Source of the DNA: Pelargonium cotyledonis
Lineage: Eukaryota; Streptophyta; Magnoliopsida; Geraniales; Geraniaceae
DNA: 20,175 nt
NCBI GenBank assembly: GCA_036897625.1
Contig: JAYMTA010001396.1
Location: 1 to 20,175, forward strand
Reading direction: 5' to 3'
This document shows, one piece after another, positions 8,272 to 17,448 of the stretch. The translations under genes were made by a program, and so were the position numbers. Below the pieces are notes generated by a model. It saw nothing but the letters and a program-made list of their open reading frames with translations. It was not told where the DNA came from and did no database searches. Each line of letters starts with the position of its first letter. The stretch's first letter is position 1.

Positions 8272-11200
8272 ATGGAAGCTCTGACACAATTCGGCATTGG
8301 CCTCTACGGCCCCTCACTCCTTCCCTTATCCGTCCCTCGTAAAACCCACAAGCTCAACCACCAGCATCGCCTCGGTCGCGGTGGCGCCGCCACTTGCTCC
8401 GCTAGCAAATGGGCCGAGCGCCTTCTCTCCGACTTCCAATTCCTCCCCTCTACCACCACCTTTGCCGACCCTTCCGACCTCCATCACTCTCTCTCCTCCA
8501 CCGCCACTCTCTCGCCGACCCTCCCTCCACCGCCCGAGCGCCACGTCTCCATCCCCATCGACTTCTATCAGGTTGCTTCTCATCTGATTCTCTCTCTTCA
8601 TCCTGCGGCGTCCATTCGTTTTGGATTTTTGGTGTTGTGCGTTGATGGTTGATTTTGCTTGCAGGTGCTGGGAGCTGAGACGCATTTTCTCGGAGACGGC
8701 ATTAAGAGAGCTTACGAGGCTAGGGTTTCGAAGCCGCCACAGTACGGATTCAGCCAAGACGCGTTAATTAGCCGCAGGCAGATTCTTCAAGCCGCTTGTG
8801 AAACCCTAACTGAACCTGGCTCCCGTAGAGACTACAATCAGGGTCTTGCCGATGCTGAACAAGAAACCATCCTCACCCAAGTTCCCTGGGATAAGGTCTA
8901 ATTTGTTCTCTCCCTACTCTTTAACATACCTGCCAAGCTTAATTTATTAGTAATGAACTATAGAGTGTTGCATTGGACTGGGCAACCTGAAGGATAACTT
9001 ATTTCCTGTTTGGTTACTGAGAAAATGAAGAACTGGAGGGAATTTGAGATTTTAGTTGTATGGGGATATTTTAACCCTAGTACATCTTGTTTATGGAAAA
9101 TTAAGTAATGAACTCTGTACATAATTGAATTATGTGAAGTTCAATAACATGACTGTTTTGAAGTTCGTTTCTATATTTTTTGTTTTTTTGTTGGTTTGAG
9201 TCTGACACAAATTCATGGGATTTTAGGTTCCGGGCGCATTGTGTGTGTTACAAGAAGCAGGAGAAACTGAGCTGGTTCTGTACATTGGAGAGGGGTTGCT
9301 CAGAGAGAGGCTGCCCAAGTTATTCAAACAAGATGTTGTTTTGGCAATGGCCTTAGCATATGTTGACATGTCAAGGGACGCGATGGCATTGTCGCCTCCG
9401 GATTTCATTAAAGGTTGTGAGCTGCTTGAGAGGGCTCTGAAACTTTTGCAGGTAGTCTTTTATTTCGTAATCATATAACTATATTTTTCTTGTTTCTCCA
9501 TTGGCTGTCTTGTTTCTTTAAATATTTTGTCCCAAAATGAGTATCTTCCGTAGGAAGTTACTTATTCATGAATTACCAATAACATCTCCGTAATAACTTA
9601 GTTAAAATCTATTGAGACGACAATGTCACAATGCGCATAAGGGTATATGAGGAAAAATCATTACATTCATCACAAAACAATGCGCATGAGGGTATATGAG
9701 GAAAAGTCATTAGACTCATCACACGACAATGTGTATGACGAAAAGTCATCACTCGCTTATCCTTAATATTTTTTTCTTCCATAATTGGATGCAAAACACT
9801 CATTTTGGAGGAGAGAGTATTTACTTTATGATTTTGACTATGACTATGTATAAGCTACCTCTATGATTTATGTTATTTATTGTATTAGTTAGTTTTAATG
9901 CATTGTATTTACAAACCATGGTTAGTATATGCTGTTCATATAAACCAACTCAGACCTGTGTGTTAAACTTAACTCCAACCCAAAAACTTTTTGGGTTGAA
10001 GTAAAGTTTAACATGATGTCAAAGCTGGTTTGATTTGGGCATAGTGACCCTTCTTTGTTGTCACTCTTCTTGATCTACGTGTAAGGTTCATTGTGTTATC
10101 CAGCCTGTCCGTGAGGGGAGTGTTAATGTATCCCACATCGAAGAAATGTGAAGTTCATTTCCATTTGATATACTAGTTAGGCCCTCCTCCTTTTAGTTTA
10201 AGCTTTTGGGTTGGAGTCGACTTAAAAGTTTGATATGGTATCAGAGCCGGTTTTGTTTGGCCTTAATGATCCATTTGCACGTGAGGTAGTGTTAAGTGAT
10301 ACTATTCACATGCAGGTCCAGGTCCAGGTCCAAGCTCATCTCTCTTATCCAACCTGCATATCAAGGGGAGCCCAATAATTAATTTAACATTGTGTAAGTT
10401 TGATATTAGGAAATGTTTGACATGTAGCTTTTCTCTTTTAAACTGGATAGATATGAATTAAAAGTTTAAGAGTTTCACCTAAAGTTACCAATAACCATAG
10501 GAGCATGTGACAAATATGTAAAATGCATAATGTGAAAGAGACGGATATGTGATATACATATTATGTGAAAGATGAATATGAAATATTTTTTTTAATGAAG
10601 TAAGCATTATCATTATTATTAATATTATTATTATTTTTGCTGAAACTGTGTTGATATTGGTTAGATTTGACATGTTGAATACACCCAATAATATAATAAT
10701 GAAAACTTCTGTTGGAGCATGTAGGAGGAAGGGGCTAGTAGCCTTGCCCCAGATTTACAGGCTGAAATTGATGAGACATTGGAAGAGATCACCCCACGTT
10801 GTGTTCTGGAACTTCTAGCCTTACCCCTTGGCGATGAGCACCGGAGAAGAAGGGAAGAGGGTCTTCATGGTGTACGCAACATTTTATGGGCTGTTGGAGG
10901 GGGAGGAGCAGCTGCAATTGCTGGGGGATTCACCCGTGAAGATTTCATGAATCAGGCCTTCTTGCATATGACAGCATCGGAGCAGGTAACCTAACAATTT
11001 GCATCATTCCTTGCCTTTTGTTTTGTGGGGAGGGTTAGACTTGGGATTGTTCATTCTGTCCTTGGTGCTCAGTTTTTTTATTTTTTTATTTTCATTCAAG
11101 GTTGATCTATTTGCATCCACACCAAATAATATCCCAGCAGAAAGTTTTGAAGTTTATGGTGTGGCACTTGCACTCGTCGCCCAAGCCTTCATGGGTAAAA

Positions 11201-13472
11201 AACCTCATCTCATCCAAGATGCTGATAACCTATTCCAACAACTTCAGCAAACCAAGGTAACAGCTCTAGGAATTCCTGGTGCTGTCTATACTCTTAGAGA
11301 AAACCGAGAGATGGACTTTGCTTTGGAGAGAGGCCTGTGTTCACTACTTGTTGGCGAGCTTGATGAGTGTCGCTCATGGTTGGGCTTAGACAGCGATGAC
11401 TCACCTTTCAGAAATCCATCTATTGTGGACTTTATACTGGAAAATTCCAAAGATGATGATGATGATGATAATGATCTTCCAGGTCTTTGTAAATTGTTGG
11501 AAACCTGGTTGATGGAGGTGGTTTTCCCCAGATTTAGAGACACAAAAGGTATTGATTACAAACTTCGAGATTACTATGATGATCCTACAGTCCTCAGATA
11601 TTTAGAAAGGTTGGAGGGAGCCGGTGGTTCACCTTTAGCTGCAGCTGCTGCTATTGTGAAAATTGGGGCTGAAGCTACTGCAGTATTAGACAATGTGAAG
11701 GCTAGTGCAATTCAGGCATTGCAGAAGGTGTTCCCTCAGAGCCAGAGTGAAAAGATTGTGAAGCCTCTAGAAGATGTTGAGATGAACTATGCCTTTTCAG
11801 CTGTAGAAAGTGAAGAAACTCTTGGGAACCCTTTTCAAGATGACTCTAACAATATAGCCGAGATATCAGGAAATAGTACTTCTGATGAAATGAGTGATGA
11901 ATTGATTACTGACAAAATTAAGGATGCCAGTGTGAAGATTATGTGTGCTGGTGTGGTGTTTGGGCTGATGACTTTGGCTACCATGAAGTATTTACCTGGT
12001 AGAAATGGTTCATCCAATGTACGTAAAGAAATTGGTTCAGCAATGGCTTCTAATGTCGTCAGTGTTGGTAAGTTTTAACGATAGTGTACACTTACGTTTT
12101 TTACATAGCTTCAAACTACAGGACACCTAAATACCTTATCTTACATTGTATTAACATTGAGTCTGAGCTTACATTCACTGACACCACTAGTTCGATATAT
12201 TGATCAATCTTCACCTTTTAGCATATAGTTTCCTCTCCCTAGAACCTTGTTTTTGAGCTATCACACCTATATACTTTGATCTTCCTAACCATATTCTTTC
12301 TTCAACCCACAACTACAAGCCCAGTCTTAATTGAAGAAATGCCTAAATTTCAACAGGCATATTGATGTGTAATTACTCAATTCCGTACTACTTGGCACAT
12401 GTTATACAATTTTTGCAAGAACCTTCTTTTTAGGTCTTAATGCAGATAAAATGTTGCAGGGTTCACAGATGTTGAATATGAAGAGCTAACGCTAATGGAT
12501 GCAAGGTTTGCAGAAGGTCTAGTTCGTAAGTGGCAGGACATTAAAACTCATGCTCTTGGACCTGATCATTGCCTGGATAAACTGCCAGAGGTATGGTATT
12601 TTATTGTTTATAATGTGAAGTAAATTCTTTACCCATGCGTCTTTGTAGTTGCTCATAGGCCTCAATGCCCTGTATATTTATAATTTATTCATGACACCAG
12701 AGTTCTGATACATTTGCACGATTGAACTCGTCTTTAGTCTCCGTAATTTAGCCAGTTTATAGATGCACTGTGCAATTCATTTTGCTTTGGGAAGAATTTT
12801 TTTCCGAAAAAGTATCATGTCAAAAGCTCAATGGAATCTTAGGGAGAGAAACAAGGTTAAGTCTGGGATTTATTATTTCTGGATGGGGTAAGAAACCTAG
12901 ATAAGGCTTTCTTTATGCATGCTAGATAAACACATGCAAAATACATTAATGTGGCCTTTTTGAGGTTTGTTGTTATGCACACACATGCATCCCTTCATTC
13001 ATAGATCCAAAGGGCTTGAAGCACATTTTTTTATTTACACCCTTAGTTGAAATATTATAATTTTCCTCCCTTAGAATTCCAATAATAAGTTGTCATTCAT
13101 TCAAAGAAGTCTTAGTGAGTTGCAACTGCACTGAGCTATTCTTCTCCGACTTATTCAACTTGTCCTGGACCAACTGGGCAGGTTTTGGATGGCAAAATGC
13201 TGAAAATATGGACAGACCGGGCAGCTGATATTGCAGAACATGGTTGGTTCTGGGAATACTCTCTAGAGAATGTGGTTATTGACAGTGTGACCGTCTCACT
13301 AGATGGGCAGCGAGCTACAGTGGAAGCAACTCTTGAAGAGTCAGCCAAGATGATTGACGCCGGACAACCAGAGAACAACAATTCATACAGCAAGACCTAC
13401 ACAACCCGATACGAGATGATGCACTCTGATTCAGGATGGAAGATTACCGAGGGCGTTGTTCTCAGATCCTAA
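8272..13472 (+). CDS. ARC6: ARC6, chloroplast division protein of the inner envelope, 7 exons
   Basis: Exons: 8272-8571, 8665-8895, 9227-9451, 10725-10985, 11101-12067, 12460-12590, 13182-13472. They total 2406 nt, giving 801 residues, the same length as Arabidopsis ARC6. All six introns are GT-AG. The start MEALTQFGIGL matches the Arabidopsis start. Residues 1-42 look like a transit peptide, followed by SASKWAERLLSDFQF. Residues about 95-165 form the J-like domain (IDFYQVLG, AYEARVSKPPQ, ISRRQILQAA, RRDYNQG) without an HPD motif, as is normal for ARC6. The long stromal region includes VPGALCVLQE, GVRNILWAVGGGGA and IPAESFEVY. Residues about 617-637 are a single membrane helix. The C-terminal part (662-801, ending GWKITEGVVLRS) lies in the intermembrane space in the family. 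ARC6 descends from cyanobacterial Ftn2/ZipN, stabilises and tethers the FtsZ2 ring, and recruits PDV2 and so the outer dynamin ring. A GAT run encodes DDDDDDND at residues 457-464. No truncation or frameshift is seen. Confidence 0.97.
9629..9756. repeat. 49-bp tandem repeat in ARC6 intron 3
   Basis: Units start at 9629, 9678 and 9727, exactly 49 bp apart. The first two share CAATGCGCAT-AGGGTATATG and AGGAAAA-TCATTA and are nearly identical. The third has lost the GGTATATGAG part and decays after about 30 bases. Confidence 0.85.
9961..10013. repeat. Near-perfect hairpin at the 3' end of a TRIM-like LTR
   Basis: Arms 9961-9986 and 9988-10013 pair at 24 of 26 positions around one central base. 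The outer ends are TGTTAAACTT and AAGTTTAACA. The right arm resembles the 3' part of the LTR at 10121-10235 (TTTTTGGGTTG against TTTTGGGTTGG), so it is read as the tail of an upstream LTR. Confidence 0.8.
10315..10332. repeat. Short tandem repeat, AGGTCC x3
   Basis: Three copies of the hexamer AGGTCC lie in the second internal segment of the TRIM-like element. It is probably replication slippage of no function. Confidence 0.7.
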
Positions 13473-14012
13473 CTGTGTGAAAACTCAGTTAAAATGTACA
13501 GATCTTCGTTGTAGTTACCGATCTCTTTATTCATGGCGTTATTTGTCTTTTTGGGATTTTAAGGACCTTCGCCCAACCGACTTTGTTTTCCTTGCACGAA
13601 TGGAAGTGAAGTCATTTTGCAATACAATACTTTATGTTATCTTTAGAATACATGCTTCATGATTCTAAATAAGTTGGAGTGGAAGTGTAAATAAGTTGGT
13701 ACAAAGCAATGTGTATATCCATTATTATACGCATACATGCTACAGCTTGCTTGAACTATTTGCCACAATAAAATAAACAAGCTTCAACCTGTAAAGCCGC
13801 AAGATCAGGCCAAAATGCAAGCAAATGAGTATTATATGACTTGGATCCAGCAAATGAAATCTGATCATTTATGAGCAATATTTCAAATTCATAACGTGCA
13901 AGCGACCAGAATGATCACTTCATGGCTCATGCCAATTTCTCCTTATAAGAACTCATCTATTGCTGGTTTTTATTCAAGTTTACTTCATAATATTCATCGA
14001 CTTTAGATTGGC
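13473..14012. other. Intergenic region between ARC6 and the glyoxalase-family gene
   Basis: This 540-bp gap must hold the ARC6 3' UTR and the promoter and 5' UTR of the next gene on the same strand. An AATAAA at 13767-13772 could be a polyadenylation signal for ARC6, but plant signals are loose. Nothing else was recognised. Confidence 0.45.
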
Positions 14013-14721
14013 ATGGATAATCTCCGAGAACAGCCGCTGCTCGCTCTCAATCATGTCTCTTATAAGTGTAAATCTTTGACAGAATCAGTGGAATTTTATC
14101 AGAAAGTCCTCGGCTTCGTCCTCATCAAAAGACCTTCCTCCTTTGATTTTCAAGGAGCATGGTGAGTTATTAGCAATTTACCATTTCTGAACTTGCTTAG
14201 AGTCCGTTTAGTTGTAGAAATCATTTTCTGTTTCTAAACATGCCCTTAGCTCCTATTACTGAACAAATTAGGGTTTTTGCAGGTTATACAATTATGGGAT
14301 GGGAATACATTTGCTGCAGTCAAATGATGTGCCGCAGAAGCCATCAGTTATCAATCCAAAAGATAATCACATCTCTTTCCAGGTTTGTTTTCTCGTAAAA
14401 GGTCACTTCTTGAATGTCTGGGTTTGGTTCTTGATTCTGGTATTCATTATGTAAATGCAGTGTACAGATGTTGAAGCATTGAAGAGAGAGTTATTGAAGA
14501 TTGGGATGAAATATGAGAGTGCTGTGGTGGAGGAGGGAGGAGTCAAGGTTGACCAGCTGTTTTTCCATGATCCGGACGGTAACATGATTGAGATATGCAA
14601 TTGTCAAAACCTTCCGGTTCTTCCTCTGATCGCGCCTCCGGTCAACACGGCTGTAGAATCATACTCGGAGAAATGGATGATGGAGAATCTGCAAACAGAC
14701 ATGATTGATATTGCAATGTAG
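14013..14721 (+). CDS. Glyoxalase I-like VOC superfamily protein, 3 exons
   Basis: Exons: 14013-14161, 14283-14382, 14461-14721. They total 510 nt, giving 169 residues, close to the usual length of the plant short single-domain GLYI-like group (for example Arabidopsis At1g80160). The start has an in-frame TAG 9 bases upstream. The protein is one VOC module made of two beta-alpha-beta-beta-beta halves: LNHVSYKCKSLTESVEFYQ, GAWLYNYGMGIHLLQ, INPKDNHISFQCTDVEAL and VDQLFFHDPDGNMIEICNC. Likely metal ligands are His14, His79 and Glu127. The strand that carries a Glu ligand in true glyoxalase I has His59 here, so methylglyoxal/glutathione activity should not be assumed; FosA-like or other VOC chemistry is possible. 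There is no transit peptide, so a cytosolic location is inferred. Family members are often stress-induced. Confidence 0.93.
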
Positions 14722-15441
14722 TTTATATGTTTTTTTGTTCTTTTCTCATTTGTTGGAGAGGTGTTGGTAAGTTTGCAACTTTAGGAACCACACAATATAC
14801 AAGAAGTTGATGACTCGCTGCTTAACTTTCCATACTAGAAAATACAGCATTAACACACCCTCATGCAAAAATATTTACAACTCGCATATCGGTGTCCAAA
14901 ATATGAATAAGATAAGCATTAAGGAAAAATATATTTATAAAATACAATAAAAGAAGAAAGCAGTAAAAGACGATGGTATTTGTTTTGCTCGTCCTTTGTC
15001 CACGTGAACTAAAATTGTAAGTGATTCAAGTCTTTAATGAGTTGTTCCGAGTTAGTGTATACAAAAGAGTTAAAAGAAGATTCCCCTTGCACCCCCTTTG
15101 AGAAAGAATTATCATAAAACTATTAACTTGAGAAGTATCCCTACTATACTTAGTACCTCTACCCTCGACTTGTTAAATATTTGTCTTACAGTCGTTCTAA
15201 TTGAGCTCGAGTTGAACTTGAAGTTATATTTAAAAGAACAAATTGCAGATAATCTCTTTGGGGTTACTATTTAAATTAGATAATTTCTTGTACTTTCATT
15301 AGTGACAGATAATCCCTGAACTTGTCAAAACACGTTTTAATGGTAAAGTTAAATAATTTTTTTAAAGAATTGCATCATGCGCATAGCACATGTCATATAT
15401 TTTTATTTAATGACAAAAATGTCATTATTCCTTAATTAATA
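14722..15441. other. Intergenic region, AT-rich, with transposon-like words
   Basis: It begins with the 3' UTR of the glyoxalase-like gene (AATAAA at 14946-14951 is a possible polyadenylation signal). Around 15240-15360, phrases such as AATTGCAGATAATC and GACAGATAATCCCTGAACTT resemble the ends of plant Mutator-type non-autonomous elements, but no paired end was found. No coding evidence was seen. Confidence 0.4.
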
Positions 15442-15683
15442 CTCACTCCGTCTCAAAATAAATGTTTTATTTTCATTTTTTGCAAAAATTAAGAATTACA
15501 AAATAATTTAGTGTGTTTCCAATATAACCATCAATTTTCTCATGTGCAGATTTGCCTATATGAATAAGTGATAAGGGTAATATAGGAGGAACACTAATAT
15601 AATAACATAAAAATATAAATAAGACACTCATTTTAAAACAAAAAAATTAAATAAATAAGACACTCATTTTGAGACGGAGGGAG
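15442..15683. mobile_element. Stowaway-type MITE (Tc1/mariner), 242 bp
   Basis: The left end reads CTCACTCCGTCTCAAAATAA. The right end, on the other strand, reads CTCCCTCCGTCTCAAAATGA. The terminal inverted repeats run about 28 bp with few mismatches. TA dinucleotides flank both sides (15440-15441 and 15684-15685), as expected for Tc1/mariner insertion. The interior is AT-rich, has no open frame and repeats the AAGACACTCATTTT phrase near the right end. The well-kept ends suggest a fairly recent insertion. Confidence 0.92.
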
Positions 15684-15937
15684 TATCAGATACGAACATC
15701 CGAAACTCATAACGAAAATCCAATTCAAATCAAATCAACGTAATATCTCAAATCAAAACCAAACCAAAATCAAACAAAGTCAAAACCAAACCAAATCAAT
15801 CAAATCAGTTCAGAAAATTGTTTGAACTCGTCGGAGCGGGCAAACATGACCGCCGATGGCAGAGCTGGAGCACATCTAATCTAGACGAGCAACGGCGTGC
15901 AGATCTTGCCGGAGCGAAGAGGAGGGTGGGCCGAGAT

Positions 15938-15973
15938 CTCGAACTCGAACTCGAACTCGAACTCGAACTCAAA
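15938..15973. repeat. (CTCGAA)6 hexanucleotide microsatellite
   Basis: There are six units of CTCGAA, the last changed to CTCAAA. If translated it gives alternating Glu-Leu on the plus strand or Glu-Phe on the minus strand. Confidence 0.93.
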
Positions 15974-16091
15974 CGGAGGGCCATAAGCGGAGGGTTGGCG
16001 GAGTAGGAGGAAGGTGGTGGCGATGGACGTTGCGGTGTCGTCAGCCTTGCTGGAGCAAGCTTGTCCCCGTCCTCCGTGCTCCTCCTCTGTC

Positions 16092-16131
16092 GATTGGAGC
16101 AGATCTGGCACGATTGGAGTAGATCTGGAAC
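16092..16131. repeat. 20-bp tandem duplication
   Basis: GATTGGAGCAGATCTGGCAC is followed immediately by a copy with two changes (GATTGGAGTAGATCTGGAAC). Confidence 0.88.
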
Positions 16132-16264
16132 TTCTCCGGAGAGGTTGTGCCAACGGTGTTCGTTATGCTTATTTGGCACCTTGCCGGTGGTGTGCGAGCC
16201 GGAGCCCAGTAACGTCGTAAAAGAAGAGCTGTTTGGCTTAAGGGGTTGTTTGCTTTTAAAATAT

Positions 16265-16778
16265 AGAGATAAAGGTTTTTTCGGCATCCAAACTTTGGCT
16301 GAATACCCGATTTAGTACCCAAATCTTTATTGTGTCTTATTGAGTACACAGACTATTATTTTCCACCCAATTAAGTACCTACACTATTATTTCATACCCA
16401 ATGTGATGTTTGACATTATCTCCTGTCAATTTGGCCGTTAAGTGGCGCTGATGTGGACAGCGACTTGACTGTCGATGATGATGCTCGCCGGGGATGTTCG
16501 TAGATGATGCTCTTCTGTGGTCGATGATGATGCTCGCCGGAGATTGTTGGAGAAGAAGGTGAGCAGTCTCCTTCCTCTTTTTCATTTTTTATTTTTTATT
16601 TTTATTTATTAAAAATTTGAAAAAATAGTGGTAATTTGGTCATTTTAACGCCTCATTAACGGTGTTAGAGACGGAAGCTTCAGTGGATAGTTTAGGGTAG
16701 TCGAAAGTTACAAAAAATAGTTTAGGTAGTAACTTGAAAAAGATGGATACTTCAGAGTAGTCATTTGTAATTTCTCCT
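16265..16778. mobile_element. MULE-like non-autonomous element, tentative
   Basis: The left part contains repeated phrases of the kind AATACCCGATTTAGTACCCAAAT, AATTAAGTACCTACACTATT and TGGCCGTTAAGTGGC. The right part, on the other strand, reads AATTACAAATGACTACTCTG, TTACTACCTAAACTATTTTT and AACACCGTTAATGAGGCGTT. These wordy ends are typical of long terminal regions of plant Mutator-like elements. The two ends share style but not a clear inverted repeat by eye. The middle has two copies of GTCGATGATGATGCTCGCCG (from about 16472 and 16519). The class is inferred. Confidence 0.35.
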
Positions 16779-16830
16779 TGATTTTAATTAGCACATATAT
16801 ATAGACACACATATATACACACATATATAT

Positions 16831-17160
16831 ACATTCAAAATCAGTTGTGACAATTCGAAATTCGCATTGAATTTGAATTTATGTTTTTGAATTCATATTT
16901 ATAAACATAAATTGCAATCCGATCTGAAAAGAAGTCCGAATTAGATGAAATTGAATTTTAAATTCAATTTTGAATTTTAAATTCAATTTTGAATTTAATT
17001 ATTATACACACACACGTAAACATTCAAAATCAGTTGTGACGATTCAAATTTCGCATCGGATTTGAATTTATATTTTTGAATTCGAATTTATAAACATTAA
17101 TTCGAATCTGGTACATTAAATTAGTTGTAACAATTCAAATTTTGATAGTGAATTTTTATA
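16831..17160. repeat. Approximate direct repeats, about 90-bp unit, AT-rich
   Basis: Copies starting at 16831 and 17020 share ACATTCAAAATCAGTTGTGA, then TTTGAATTTAT-TTTTTGAATTC and ATTTATAAACAT-AATT, over about 90 bp. A third, weaker copy starts at 17113 (ACATTAAATTAGTTGTAACA). Between the first two lies a smaller tandem repeat at 16952-16989. Confidence 0.75.
16952..16989. repeat. 19-bp tandem repeat, near-palindromic
   Basis: Two exact copies of TGAATTTTAAATTCAATTT occur, followed by TGAATTT. Each unit is nearly its own reverse complement, so the block can fold. Confidence 0.88.
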
Positions 17161-17309
17161 TTAAAAAAATTTTGGCGCTTATCAATTCTTAAATTACAAG
17201 TAATATTTTTTTGTATAATTATTTATATATTTGTAAAAGTGCGAATAATTTGATCGATTTCATTTTTAATAATTTATTATTTTTGTTAACCAAATAATAA
17301 CAATTGTAA

Positions 17310-17448
17310 GAAAATAATTCTCATTCCCACACTTTAATTAATCCAAACAACATTTCATGGGAATGAGAATGACAATGAGAATGGAAGGAATGAGAATTGG
17401 AATTGGAATCATTCCCATTCTCATCAAAATTTTAATCCAAACGCAGCC
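17310..17448. mobile_element. Fold-back or MITE-like repeat rich in GGAATGAGAAT
   Basis: Blocks of ATTCTCATTCCC, GGGAATGAGAATGACAATG, GGAATGAGAATTGGAATTGG and CATTCCCATTCTCATC are mutually inverted. ATCCAAAC occurs near both ends (about 17341 and 17434). This resembles common plant non-autonomous element ends (GTTTGGATTAA on the other strand). Exact limits and target duplication are unclear. Confidence 0.5.

Larger units (their letters stand above)
9961..10370 (+). mobile_element. TRIM-like LTR retrotransposon remnant in ARC6 intron 3
   Basis: The order is a partial LTR ending TTTAACA at 10013, a degenerate primer-binding site (10014-10025), a short internal segment, a purine tract TGAGGGGAG (10112-10120), an LTR of about 115 bp starting TGTTAATGTATCCCACATCG (10121-10235), a good primer-binding site TGGTATCAGAGC (10236-10247), a second internal segment, and a second purine tract CAAGGGGAG ending at 10370. 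TGGTATCAGAGC complements the 3' end of initiator tRNA-Met, the usual primer of Copia and TRIM elements. The internal parts are only 107 and 135 bp and non-coding, which fits a TRIM. The two internals align (GCTGGTTTGATTTGG against GCCGGTTTTGTTTGG), implying a tandem array with a missing outer LTR. Outer limits are uncertain. Confidence 0.72.
15815..16225. other. Higher-GC island, possible captured or transposon sequence
   Basis: This roughly 400-bp stretch is much richer in GC than its flanks and stays open in several frames on both strands, an effect of low stop-codon density. Predicted products are low-complexity (Ser/Arg-rich or Glu/Leu repeats) with no recognised domain. It contains the hexamer repeat at 15938-15973 and a 20-bp tandem duplication at 16092-16131. 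A captured exon fragment inside a MULE is possible, but no parent gene was recognised. Confidence 0.4.

Noticed and set aside
15805..16287. Minus-strand 160-codon Ser/Arg-rich frame
   Set aside because: Long frames occur in several registers here because stop codons are rare in GC-rich DNA. The product is low-complexity and spans a hexamer microsatellite.
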